From: Nitrospira sp.
Lineage (GTDB): Bacteria; Nitrospirota; Nitrospiria; Nitrospirales; Nitrospiraceae
Direction: 5' to 3'
DNA: 64,000 nucleotides
Assembly (NCBI GenBank): GCA_016873435.1
Contig: VGXF01000004.1
Coordinates: 60,206 to 124,205, forward strand
Positions 20,615 to 27,318 of this stretch are shown here, in pieces. The notes beneath the pieces were generated by a model. It was not told the DNA's origin and did no database searches. It saw only the letters and a program-made list of their open reading frames with translations. Numbering within the stretch: position 1 is the stretch's first letter; each line of letters opens with the position of its first letter. A program made the position numbers and the translations under genes.

Positions 20615-22315
20615 ATGCCGACAATTTCCGTCAATTTAAAGGATCTGTCGCAGCTCCTCGATCAGGGGCCGGTTACGACTGCCCAGGTCGAGACCTGGCT
20701 GCCGCTCGTCAAGGGCGAGCTCAAGGATCACGATAGCGCCACGAATGAACTGCGGATCGAACTGCAAGACAGCAATCGTCCTGATCTATGGTCCTGCGAG
20801 GGCATTGCGCGCCAGATCCGGATCAAGTTGGCCGGCAAAGGCTCTACCTATCCCTGCTTCAAGTCGAAAAAACCGACGAAGCAGCTTCTGGTATCTCCTG
20901 GGCTCGACCAGATCCGGCCCTACGTGGCCGCATGCACGGCCGTCGGGTACCGCGTGACCGTCGAAGGACTCGCCCAGTTGATCCAGATGCAGGAAAAGCT
21001 GGCCGACATTTTCGGACGCAAGCGACGCACTGTTTCGATCGGCGTATACCAACTGCCGAACATCGTCTTCCCAGTCGCCTATACGCTGGCAAAACCCCAG
21101 GATGCCAAGTTCACGCCGCTTGGCTTCGACGAACCGATGTCGCTGGCCGAGATTCTCTCGGTGCATCCCAAGGGCGTCGAATATGGACCGATCCTTGCCG
21201 GGCATGCCCGCGTGCCACTCTTGCGGGATAAAGAAGGGCAGATCCTGTCACTGCCGCCAGTGATCAACAGCCGCGAGATCGGCGAAGTGCGGGTTGGCGA
21301 CGACGCACTCTTTGTTGAGGTGACGGGCACTGATCTGCCCATGGTGATCCTGACGCTCAATATTTTGGCTGTGAATCTAGCCGACCGCGGCGCGGCCATT
21401 GAACCAATCGCGGTCTCCTATCCCTATGCCACGCCGATGGGAAAAATAGTGCGGACGCCGCTGGATTTCTCGAAGCGCCATACGATTCCAGTCAAAACGA
21501 TCGAGGCGGCACTGGGGCAATCGTTCGGCGCCATGCCCATCGCCCGCGCGCTGGCCGCCTACGGATATCGCGTCACGCCTGAACGGGGCGCCGTCGCCGT
21601 GACGCTGCCGCCCTATCGCAACGACGTGATGCATGCGGTGGATGTGGTCGAGGACGTGGCGATCAGCCGGGGGTACGGGGAGTTTGCGCCGGTCATGCCG
21701 TCGCAATTCACCGTCGGCGGCCTCTCGCGCGTGGAGCAGATTTCGGATCGGATTCGCGATCTCATGGTCGGGCTCGGCTTTCAGGAGGTTATCTCGAACA
21801 TCCTGGCTTCGCGCCAGGAACTCTGCGACCGCATGCGGCTAGGCACCACGCAGTGGAGCCAGTTGGTTGAAGTGGACAACGCCATGTCGCAGAGCTTCTC
21901 CTGCCTGCGGCAGTGGATCACGCCGTCGCTGCTGCGCGTGGAATCAGCCTCAACACGCGTCTTCTACCCGCACCGGCTTTTCGAAGTGGGCGAGATCGCC
22001 GTCTACGATCCGACCGACGTACAGGGCACGCGCACGGTCATGGCCCTAGGAGGGCTCATCGCGCACGCCGGCGCAAACTTTTCAGAGATCCATTCCTGCC
22101 TGGACCTGCTCCTGTTCTATCTGGACTATCCCTACACACTGGAGCCGGTCGCACATCCATCTTTTCTGGAGGGACGAGCGGGACGGATCATGTCTGGCGG
22201 ACGGGCTATTGGAGTGATCGGCGAACTGCATCCTGAAGTGCTGGAACAGTGGCAGAGCGGGATGCCCGCCGTGGCCTTTGAGCTGGAAGTAGACCCGCTA
22301 GCTGAAAAACCGTGA
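20615..22315 (+). CDS. pheT: Archaeal-type phenylalanine-tRNA ligase beta subunit
   Basis: Partner of PheS; it carries the B3/B4 editing and structural domains. At 566 residues it is much shorter than bacterial PheT (about 800), lacking the N-terminal EMAP-like tRNA-binding domain and the C-terminal FDX-ACB domain. The start MPTISVNLKDLSQLLDQGP and the segment QDSNRPDLWSCEGIARQIR are archaeal-type signatures. B5-like sequence is near residues 270-345. With pheS it forms a complete archaeal-type enzyme. It converges on rplT, separated by a hairpin. Confidence 0.93.
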   Translation: MPTISVNLKDLSQLLDQGPVTTAQVETWLPLVKGELKDHDSATNELRIELQDSNRPDLWSCEGIARQIRIKLAGKGSTYPCFKSKKPTKQLLVSPGLDQIRPYVAACTAVGYRVTVEGLAQLIQMQEKLADIFGRKRRTVSIGVYQLPNIVFPVAYTLAKPQDAKFTPLGFDEPMSLAEILSVHPKGVEYGPILAGHARVPLLRDKEGQILSLPPVINSREIGEVRVGDDALFVEVTGTDLPMVILTLNILAVNLADRGAAIEPIAVSYPYATPMGKIVRTPLDFSKRHTIPVKTIEAALGQSFGAMPIARALAAYGYRVTPERGAVAVTLPPYRNDVMHAVDVVEDVAISRGYGEFAPVMPSQFTVGGLSRVEQISDRIRDLMVGLGFQEVISNILASRQELCDRMRLGTTQWSQLVEVDNAMSQSFSCLRQWITPSLLRVESASTRVFYPHRLFEVGEIAVYDPTDVQGTRTVMALGGLIAHAGANFSEIHSCLDLLLFYLDYPYTLEPVAHPSFLEGRAGRIMSGGRAIGVIGELHPEVLEQWQSGMPAVAFELEVDPLAEKP

Positions 22316-22332
22316 ACAGAGCTGAGAATTAA

Positions 22333-22368
22333 AGAGTTGAGAATGGAGAATGCTCCACTCTCAACTCT
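22333..22368. terminator. Hairpin between convergent pheT and rplT
   Basis: AGAGTTGAGA (22333-22342) pairs perfectly with TCTCAACTCT (22359-22368). Inside a 2x2 mismatch, GGAG pairs with CTCC around a four-base loop. On the minus strand it is followed by TTTAATTCT, so it best fits a terminator of the rplT operon; on the plus strand it could also stop pheT transcription. The AT-rich wording (gagaatggagaatg) differs from the coding sequence around it. Confidence 0.6.
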
Positions 22369-22378
22369 CCGATCCTAA

Positions 22379-22735
22379 TTACGCCGCGCCCGCCTTGGCC
22401 ATTGCGGCGAGCTTGTCGAACCCCGCCGGATCGTTGATCGCCATCTCGGACAAAACCTTCCGGTCGAGCATCACCTTGGACTTTTTGAGCGCACTGATGA
22501 ACCGGCTGTAGGTAAGACCGTGCGCCCGCACGGCCGCGTTGATGCGCGCGACCCAGAGGCTGCGGAAATTCCGCTTCCGCTTCCGCCGGCCGACATAGGC
22601 ATACTGCTGGCCCTTATCTACCGATTCGGTCGCGCTGCGGAAGAGCCGGCTCTTTGCCCCGTACTGGCCCTTCGCCAGTTTGAGCCGTTTTTTACGACGT
22701 TGTCTGGTCTTGGAACCGCCTTTTACCCGTGGCAT
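22379..22735 (-). CDS. rplT: 50S ribosomal protein L20
   Basis: L20 binds 23S rRNA early in 50S assembly, and in many bacteria it represses its own operon by binding the rpmI leader. The 118-residue protein shows the family N-terminus MPRVKGGSKTRQRRKKRLK and FRSLWVARINAAVRAHGLTY in the middle. It is last in thrS-infC-rpmI-rplT and lies 31 bases after rpmI. In enterics pheST follows in the same direction; here an archaeal-type pheST faces it instead. Confidence 0.97.
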   Translation of the reverse strand: MPRVKGGSKTRQRRKKRLKLAKGQYGAKSRLFRSATESVDKGQQYAYVGRRKRKRNFRSLWVARINAAVRAHGLTYSRFISALKKSKVMLDRKVLSEMAINDPAGFDKLAAMAKAGAA

Positions 22736-22766
22736 GGTGCTGTTCTCCTTCTCTATCTACCGAGTG

Positions 22767-22967
22767 TTACCCGTTATACGGCATCAGCCGCTTCATCGAC
22801 AGGGTCATGGCCGGACTGACGATGACACTGTCCGACAGGCGCCGCTTCCGGTTGCTGGCCTTGCTGGTTAGCAGATGCCGCCGGCCGGCCTTTTTCCGAG
22901 CGATTTTCCCGCTGCCCGTTTTCTGAAACCGCTTCTTCACTCCGCTGTGACTCTTCAATTTCGGCAT
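22767..22967 (-). CDS. rpmI: 50S ribosomal protein L35
   Basis: Small basic 50S protein. The 66 residues [20 protein letters not shown] onwards match L35 throughout, including the KRLMPY end near the C-terminus. It lies 26 bases after infC and before rplT, the standard order. Autoregulation by L20 would act at its leader, but I did not identify a mimic site. Confidence 0.95.
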   Translation of the reverse strand: MPKLKSHSGVKKRFQKTGSGKIARKKAGRRHLLTSKASNRKRRLSDSVIVSPAMTLSMKRLMPYNG

Positions 22968-22993
22968 GACTCGAATACCTTCCTTTCCCCTGG

Positions 22994-23500
22994 TTAACTC
23001 TTCGGCGCCACCACCATGATCAGGCTCCGGCCTTCCATACGTGGCGCATATTCGATGGTGCCGACCGTCGCCAGCTCCGCGATCACATTACTCATCAACG
23101 TCCGGCCCATCTCCTGATTCGCCATCTCGCGCCCGCGAAAGGTCAGCGTGACCTTGGCCTTGTTGCCGTCGGCCAGAAAGTTCTTGATCTGGCGGACCTT
23201 GATCTCCAGATCGTGCTTGTCGGTCCGCGGCCGGATCTTGATCTCCTTGACCTGCGTAGACTTCTGGTGCCGCCGGCTCTGATGCTCCTTCTTCTGGAGC
23301 TCGTACTTGTATTTACCGTAATCCATGATCCGGCAGACAGGCGGCTGCGACGTCGGCGCCACCTCCACCAGATCGTAACCTGATTCCTGGGCCCGTCGGA
23401 ACGCATCCGGTGTGGGCATGATGCCCAGCTGCTCCCCCTCAGCCCCGATCACACGGACCTGCGGGATCCGGATCTCCCGATTCACTCTGAGTTTAACGAT
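22994..23500 (-). CDS. infC: Translation initiation factor IF-3, probable AUC start
   Basis: IF-3 keeps the 30S subunit free of 50S and checks initiator tRNA and start codon. The protein has the N-domain ([20 protein letters not shown]) and the C-domain ending [11 protein letters not shown]. The first conventional start is GTG 23485, but the GAGGTG site lies 19 bases from it. The same site lies four bases before an in-frame ATC at 23498-23500, which gives [12 protein letters not shown], matching the extra residues of other IF-3 proteins. Rare AUU/AUC starts, by which IF-3 limits its own translation, are known for infC. I therefore start it at ATC 23500. Confidence 0.85.
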   Translation of the reverse strand: MVKLRVNREIRIPQVRVIGAEGEQLGIMPTPDAFRRAQESGYDLVEVAPTSQPPVCRIMDYGKYKYELQKKEHQSRRHQKSTQVKEIKIRPRTDKHDLEIKVRQIKNFLADGNKAKVTLTFRGREMANQEMGRTLMSNVIAELATVGTIEYAPRMEGRSLIMVVAPKS

Positions 23501-23520
23501 ACTCCACCTCTGGTTTCAGA

Positions 23521-25449
23521 TTATGTGCTTAACACCGCCTGCGCGGTGTCCTTCTTCAATAAGTCGATCACGGCCGGGACTGGCATGCTGCCCAAATCCG
23601 CCTTACTCCGTCCCCGCACAGCCACCTGGCCGCTCTGCATCTCGCGGTCGCCCACGACCAGCATGAAGGGGATCTTGGCCTTCTCAGCCTCCCGGATTTT
23701 GAACCCAATCTTCTCATTCCGCAAGTCGGATTCCACCCGAAAGCCGGCGGTGCGCAACTGGGAGGCCACCGTCTCAGCGTAGGCCTGCTGCTTGTCGGTG
23801 ATGGGCAGGAGAATCACCTGCACCGGCGCCAGCCACGTCGGGAAGGCCCCCGCATAGTGCTCGACAAGAATGCCGAAGAACCGCTCGATGGAGCCCATGA
23901 GCGCCCGGTGGATGATAATCGGCTGGTGTGCCTTGCCGTCTTCGCCGGTATAGGTCAGCTCGAAGCGCTGCGGATTGTTGAAATCCACCTGCACGGTAGA
24001 GCACTGCCAGGACCGGCCCAGCACGTCTTTGATCTTAATATCAATTTTGGGACCGTAGAACACGCCTTCCCCTGGATCGATCTGGTAGGCCACGCTGCGG
24101 CTCTTGAGCGCGGCCTCCAGCGCGGCGGTCGCCAGCGCCCAGTTCTCAGCTGAGCCAACAGCTTTCTCCGGCTTTGTCGAGACGTAGACTTCGAATTCCG
24201 TGAAGCCGAAGGTGCGGAGGATAAAGAACGTAAAGTCCAGCACGCGGCTTACTTCGGATTCGATCTGGTCCGGCCGGCAGAAAAGATGCGCATCGTCCTG
24301 CGTGAAGCCGCGCACGCGCAGCAGGCCGTGCAGCACGCCCGTCCGCTCGTAGCGATAGACCGTTCCCAGTTCACCGTAGCGAATCGGCAGGTCTCGGTAG
24401 CTGCGCAGGTGCGACTTGTAGATCATGATGTGGAAGGGACAGTTCATCGGCTTGAGCTGGTACTCGCTGTTTTCCACCTTCATGGTCGCGAACATATTGT
24501 CGCGGTAATAGTCCACGTGCCCGCTGGTCTTCCAGAGATCGAGCCGTGCCACGTGCGGCGAATACACCAGCTCGTAGCCGGCCTTGAGGTGCTGCTCCCG
24601 CCAGAAATTCTCGATCAGCAGCCGCACCAGTGCGCCCTTCGGATGCCAGAGGACCAAGCCAGGCCCGATCTCGTCCTGGGTCGTGATGAGATCGAGTTCC
24701 TTGCCGAGCTTGCGGTGATCACGGCGCTTGATCTCTTCGAGCTTGTCCAGATGCGCCTTGAGTGCGTCCGGTGTCGGGAAGGAGGTGCCGTAAATGCGTT
24801 GCAGCATCGGGTTGCGCTCGTCGCCGCGCCAGTAGGCGCCGGCGCTCGACAGTAGCTTGAACGCCCCGACGTAGCCCGTGCTCGGCAGATGTGGCCCTTC
24901 GCAGATGTCGGTGAAATCGCCCTGCTTGTAGAGCGAGATTACGGGGTCCGGAATGATGGTTTCGATGATTTCAGCCTTGTAATTTTCGCCTTGATCCTTG
25001 CTGAGCTTGATCGCTTCGGCGCGCGGCATTTCAAGCCGCGCGATCGACAGGTTGCGCTTGATGATCTCTTTTGCGCGCTCCTCTATTTTTGTCAGATCCT
25101 CCGGCGTAAACGGGCGGTCGAAGGCAAAATCGTAGTAAAAGCCCTCTTCGATCGCCGGGCCAATCGTCATCTGCGCGGAGGGGAACAGCTCCTTGACGGC
25201 CTGGGCCATGATGTGGGTGCTGGTGTGGCGGTAAACGTCCTTCCCGTCCGGCGAGTCGAAGGTGATCGGCTCAATCGAGGCATCGGCCGTGAGCATCGCG
25301 GATAAATCCCTCGGCACGCCATTGACCTTGGCAGCCAGGATATCCCTCTTGAGCGACTTGCCGCCCAAGGCCTCACCTGCGGTCGTGCCGGCCGGCACGG
25401 CCTTGCGGGTTCCGTCCGGTAATGTGATCTGAATGGTCTGTGCGCCCAT
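23521..25449 (-). CDS. thrS: Threonine-tRNA ligase
   Basis: Charges tRNA-Thr and edits Ser-tRNA-Thr. ATG 25449 (MGAQTIQITLPDGTRK) starts the TGS domain, with a GGGAG site upstream. An in-frame GTG at 25515 would make the protein read through the hairpin at 25471-25504, so it is rejected. The 642-residue protein has the N2 editing domain with HTSTHIMAQAVKELFP. The class II core with the zinc ligands (MNCPFHIMIYKS; later HRALMGSIERF) and an anticodon domain follow. Full length. First coding gene of thrS-infC-rpmI-rplT. Confidence 0.95.
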   Translation of the reverse strand: MGAQTIQITLPDGTRKAVPAGTTAGEALGGKSLKRDILAAKVNGVPRDLSAMLTADASIEPITFDSPDGKDVYRHTSTHIMAQAVKELFPSAQMTIGPAIEEGFYYDFAFDRPFTPEDLTKIEERAKEIIKRNLSIARLEMPRAEAIKLSKDQGENYKAEIIETIIPDPVISLYKQGDFTDICEGPHLPSTGYVGAFKLLSSAGAYWRGDERNPMLQRIYGTSFPTPDALKAHLDKLEEIKRRDHRKLGKELDLITTQDEIGPGLVLWHPKGALVRLLIENFWREQHLKAGYELVYSPHVARLDLWKTSGHVDYYRDNMFATMKVENSEYQLKPMNCPFHIMIYKSHLRSYRDLPIRYGELGTVYRYERTGVLHGLLRVRGFTQDDAHLFCRPDQIESEVSRVLDFTFFILRTFGFTEFEVYVSTKPEKAVGSAENWALATAALEAALKSRSVAYQIDPGEGVFYGPKIDIKIKDVLGRSWQCSTVQVDFNNPQRFELTYTGEDGKAHQPIIIHRALMGSIERFFGILVEHYAGAFPTWLAPVQVILLPITDKQQAYAETVASQLRTAGFRVESDLRNEKIGFKIREAEKAKIPFMLVVGDREMQSGQVAVRGRSKADLGSMPVPAVIDLLKKDTAQAVLST

Positions 25450-25458
25450 GGCACTCCC

Positions 25459-25504
25459 AAAAAAAGAAAAGGCATCGGAACCGCAGCCGAGGCGGTTTGA
25501 TGCC
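25459..25504 (-). terminator. Intrinsic terminator / attenuator in the thrS leader
   Basis: On the minus strand GGCATC (25504-25499), a spacer base and AACCGC pair with GCGGTT, two bases and GATGCC (25476-25471), a stem of two 6-base blocks around a seven-base loop. It runs straight into TTTTCTTTTTTT (25470-25459). The T-run ends ten bases before the thrS ATG, so no promoter can lie between and transcription must read through it. It is therefore an attenuator candidate for thrS-infC-rpmI-rplT, or the terminator of a tRNA-Val transcript with partial read-through. Confidence 0.75.
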
Positions 25505-25634
25505 CCAACCTGCACAATCTTGAGCGTTCTATTGCATCAAGACGCTATAGCTGCACGGTCCGTACGATGTTTCTCCGCTGCCCCAATCAACAAGAATCGT
25601 TGAGTCGACGGCGGTACCAGCAAGCTGGGTACGA

Positions 25635-25709
25635 TGGTAGGCGCGGACGGTCTTGAACCGTCGACCTCTACCGTGTCAAGGTAGCGCTCTACCCCTGAGC
25701 TACGCGCCT
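25635..25709 (-). tRNA. tRNA-Val (anticodon GAC)
   Basis: On the minus strand the sequence folds with an AGGCGCG/CGCGCCT acceptor stem, D arm with GTAGCTCAGG, an anticodon stem CTACC/GGTAG around TTGACAC (anticodon GAC), the usual GGTTCAAGACC T arm, discriminator A and encoded CCA (25635-25637). It lies about 185 bases upstream of thrS in the same direction, so it may share the thrS transcript. Confidence 0.95.
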
Positions 25710-25834
25710 GTCGTCGGTGGCCATGCTAATCCAGCCCCAGGAAAATTGTCAAGAACGCATGCGTGCTAAGATCGCGGAAAATAATGCGAGTTTGTGGTTG
25801 GAGAAGGCCAAAACGGGGTGGGTACCCCCCCCGA

Positions 25835-26491
25835 TCAAACAGCACTGAGTTTGGACGCGCGGCCGCGTTTGACGGGAATCCGGAATTCCATGATTTTCTT
25901 CCGTAACGTGTTACGGTTCATGCCCAATAAATGGGCAGCTTCAATCTGGTTGCCGTTGGTTTCGCGAAGTGCCAGCGCGATCAGGGGCCGCTCGACTGCT
26001 GAGATGAGCATCGGATGGAGGTCGCGTGCGGAGCCCTTACGCATGGTTTTCACAAAGGCACTCAATTTGGTCTCGATGATATCGTCCAAGGCCGCCTCGC
26101 GCCGGGCTTGTGTCGGCAACCGCCCCCATCCGTTCGTCATGACCTGCAGAACTTCGGCCGATTGGATCAACACGCTGGACGAGCCCATCACAATCATGGT
26201 GCGCGTTGGCTCCACGAGCTGCGAAGCCTCAACAAAGTCCTTGAGCGACCCCTGCCGGGCCTCCACCAGCACTGCATCAAATCCCTGTTTCACCGCAGCG
26301 CGCGGAATGGCGGTCACGTCGCATGCGGCGGTAACCGTGAAGCCTCCAAGGGTCTGTGTGATTTTTTCGTGTAGCGCGGGATCGCTACTGAGCAGAAGAA
26401 CACTGAAGGCTACAGACCGCATCTGGGCAACGTTGTTTCCGAATGAAGGGTGCGCATTATCTCGACCGGCGCACTGGTTGTCAATCGTCAT
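25835..26491 (-). CDS. Fis-type HTH regulator with degenerate receiver
   Basis: A DNA-binding protein of about 218 residues. The N-terminal 120 residues fold like a response-regulator receiver (VLLLSSDPALHEKI, then DAVLVEARQGS). The phospho-accepting Asp expected at the end of strand 3 is Glu (VLVEAR) and the strand-5 Lys-Pro is missing, so it is unlikely to be phosphorylated in the usual way. The C-terminus NGNQIEAAHLLGMNRNTLRK is a Fis/NtrC-type helix-turn-helix. There is no AAA+ domain. The start is uncertain: TTG 26503, ATG 26491 or ATG 26422. It is divergent from the Rrf2-cys operon. Confidence 0.7.
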   Translation of the reverse strand: MTIDNQCAGRDNAHPSFGNNVAQMRSVAFSVLLLSSDPALHEKITQTLGGFTVTAACDVTAIPRAAVKQGFDAVLVEARQGSLKDFVEASQLVEPTRTMIVMGSSSVLIQSAEVLQVMTNGWGRLPTQARREAALDDIIETKLSAFVKTMRKGSARDLHPMLISAVERPLIALALRETNGNQIEAAHLLGMNRNTLRKKIMEFRIPVKRGRASKLSAV

Positions 26492-26646
26492 TTGGTTAAG
26501 CAACTTAAATGCCGCGTGCGCGCGCTACAATCGGTTGTAGGGTGCCTGAGAAATCGTCAATTTTGGGGGCAGTGAGGGCTTCGTGTTAAAAAAATATTTT
26601 CCCTGCCCTGTGCTTGTATGGATTTCCACACAGCGGCACGGGTCAT

Positions 26647-26658
26647 ACACGCGCGTGT
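26647..26658. promoter_or_regulatory. 12-base palindrome upstream of the cys operon
   Basis: ACACGCGCGTGT is a perfect 12-base inverted repeat in the 355-base divergent gap (26504-26858) between the Fis-type regulator and the Rrf2 gene. It could be a binding site for either regulator. The rest of that gap holds a poly-A/T stretch near 26587-26602, a hairpin at 26736-26773, the promoter at 26788-26817 and an inverted repeat at 26831-26855. Confidence 0.35.
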
Positions 26659-26735
26659 TATGCACACCCGCATGTTGACAGGTTGGTGACAAAGCCGCGG
26701 CGTCCGCGGGCTATGGGGCAACTCCGCTGACGCAG

Positions 26736-26780
26736 ACGCCCGATGCCTCTGTTTTCAAACCGGCTGCGGGCGTTTTTCTT
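26736..26780 (+). terminator. Hairpin with T-run just before the cys promoter
   Basis: ACGCCCG (26736-26742) pairs perfectly with CGGGCGT (26767-26773) and is followed by TTTTCTT (26774-26780). The 24-base loop is larger than usual. It lies eight bases upstream of the -35 box of the Rrf2 promoter and would stop a plus-strand transcript that starts in the divergent gap, so a short RNA or insulating terminator is possible. No promoter for such an RNA is evident to me. Confidence 0.4.
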
Positions 26781-26787
26781 GTCGGAC

Positions 26788-26817
26788 TTGACAGTTTTGA
26801 CTCAAGAACGGTATAAG
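26788..26817 (+). promoter_or_regulatory. Strong candidate sigma-70 promoter of the Rrf2-cys operon
   Basis: TTGACA (26788-26793), 18 bases, TATAAG (26812-26817). This is among the best consensus matches in the window and lies 42 bases before the Rrf2 ATG. It would drive Rrf2, the sulfite reductase, cysH, the TrpD-like gene, cysD and cysN. Confidence 0.7.
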
Positions 26818-26830
26818 CGTACTCTGTTTT

Positions 26831-26855
26831 ATTTCCCATCGGAATAGTAGGAAAT
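26831..26855. promoter_or_regulatory. Candidate operator overlapping the Rrf2 leader
   Basis: ATTTCC (26831-26836) and GGAAAT (26850-26855) are inverted repeats separated by 13 bases, just downstream of the -10 box and ending next to the Rrf2 start. The inner ATCGGAAT is like one half of the Bacillus CymR site as I recall it, but the other half does not match. The position, after the transcription start, would suit repression by the Rrf2 product itself. Confidence 0.4.
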
Positions 26856-26858
26856 GAA

Positions 26859-27308
26859 ATGAGGGTGTCGCTCAAAGCCATGTATGGCATTTTGGCCACG
26901 CTTGATCTGGCGCTCCAGAATGGCTCTGCGCCGGTGCAGTCCAAGGCCATTGCCAAACGGCAGGCGATCCCGCTCCGGTTTCTCGAGCAGGTTCTCAATG
27001 CAATGAAGCAGGGCGGGTTGGTCAACAGTCTGCGCGGTGCCCAAGGTGGCTACACATTAAGAAAAAAACCGGCAGAGATTTCGCTCGCCGAGATCGTCGA
27101 AACACTCGACGGGCCACTGGTGCCGCCTTTTAACAGATCCTCGGCTCCGAGGCTACGCGGCCAGATGAAACCCGATGCGTTGCTGGGTTCCGTGTGGGAA
27201 CGGATGTACCAGGCCCAATTGAGCGTGCTCAGCACCGTGACGCTAAAGGAGTTGGCCGAGCGCCAGCGGCAGCTTGAGCAGCAGAAAACGCTGATGTACC
27301 ACATTTAA
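26859..27308 (+). CDS. Rrf2 family transcriptional regulator, CymR-like
   Basis: A 149-residue Rrf2 regulator with the winged-helix start MRVSLKAMYGILATLDLAL, recognition region LRFLEQVLNAMKQGGLV and the wing GAQGGYTLRKKPAEISLAEI. It has no cysteine at all, so it cannot bind an Fe-S cluster as IscR or NsrR do. That points to the CymR/CysR subgroup, which senses sulfur supply (through CysK in Bacillus). As first gene of the sulfate-reduction operon it is the likely local regulator, perhaps autoregulated through the repeat at 26831-26855. Confidence 0.85.
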   Translation: MRVSLKAMYGILATLDLALQNGSAPVQSKAIAKRQAIPLRFLEQVLNAMKQGGLVNSLRGAQGGYTLRKKPAEISLAEIVETLDGPLVPPFNRSSAPRLRGQMKPDALLGSVWERMYQAQLSVLSTVTLKELAERQRQLEQQKTLMYHI

Positions 27309-27318
27309 GGGGACGACC

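Noticed and set aside
25610..25619. TGGTACCGCC on the minus strand, like the T-box sequence TGGNACCGCG
   Set aside because: It lies over 100 bases from the thrS leader terminator, cannot overlap it to form an antiterminator, and tRNA-Val upstream leaves no room for a T-box stem I.
26869..27308. Rrf2 protein considered as IscR or NsrR
   Set aside because: It contains no cysteine, so it cannot hold an Fe-S cluster.
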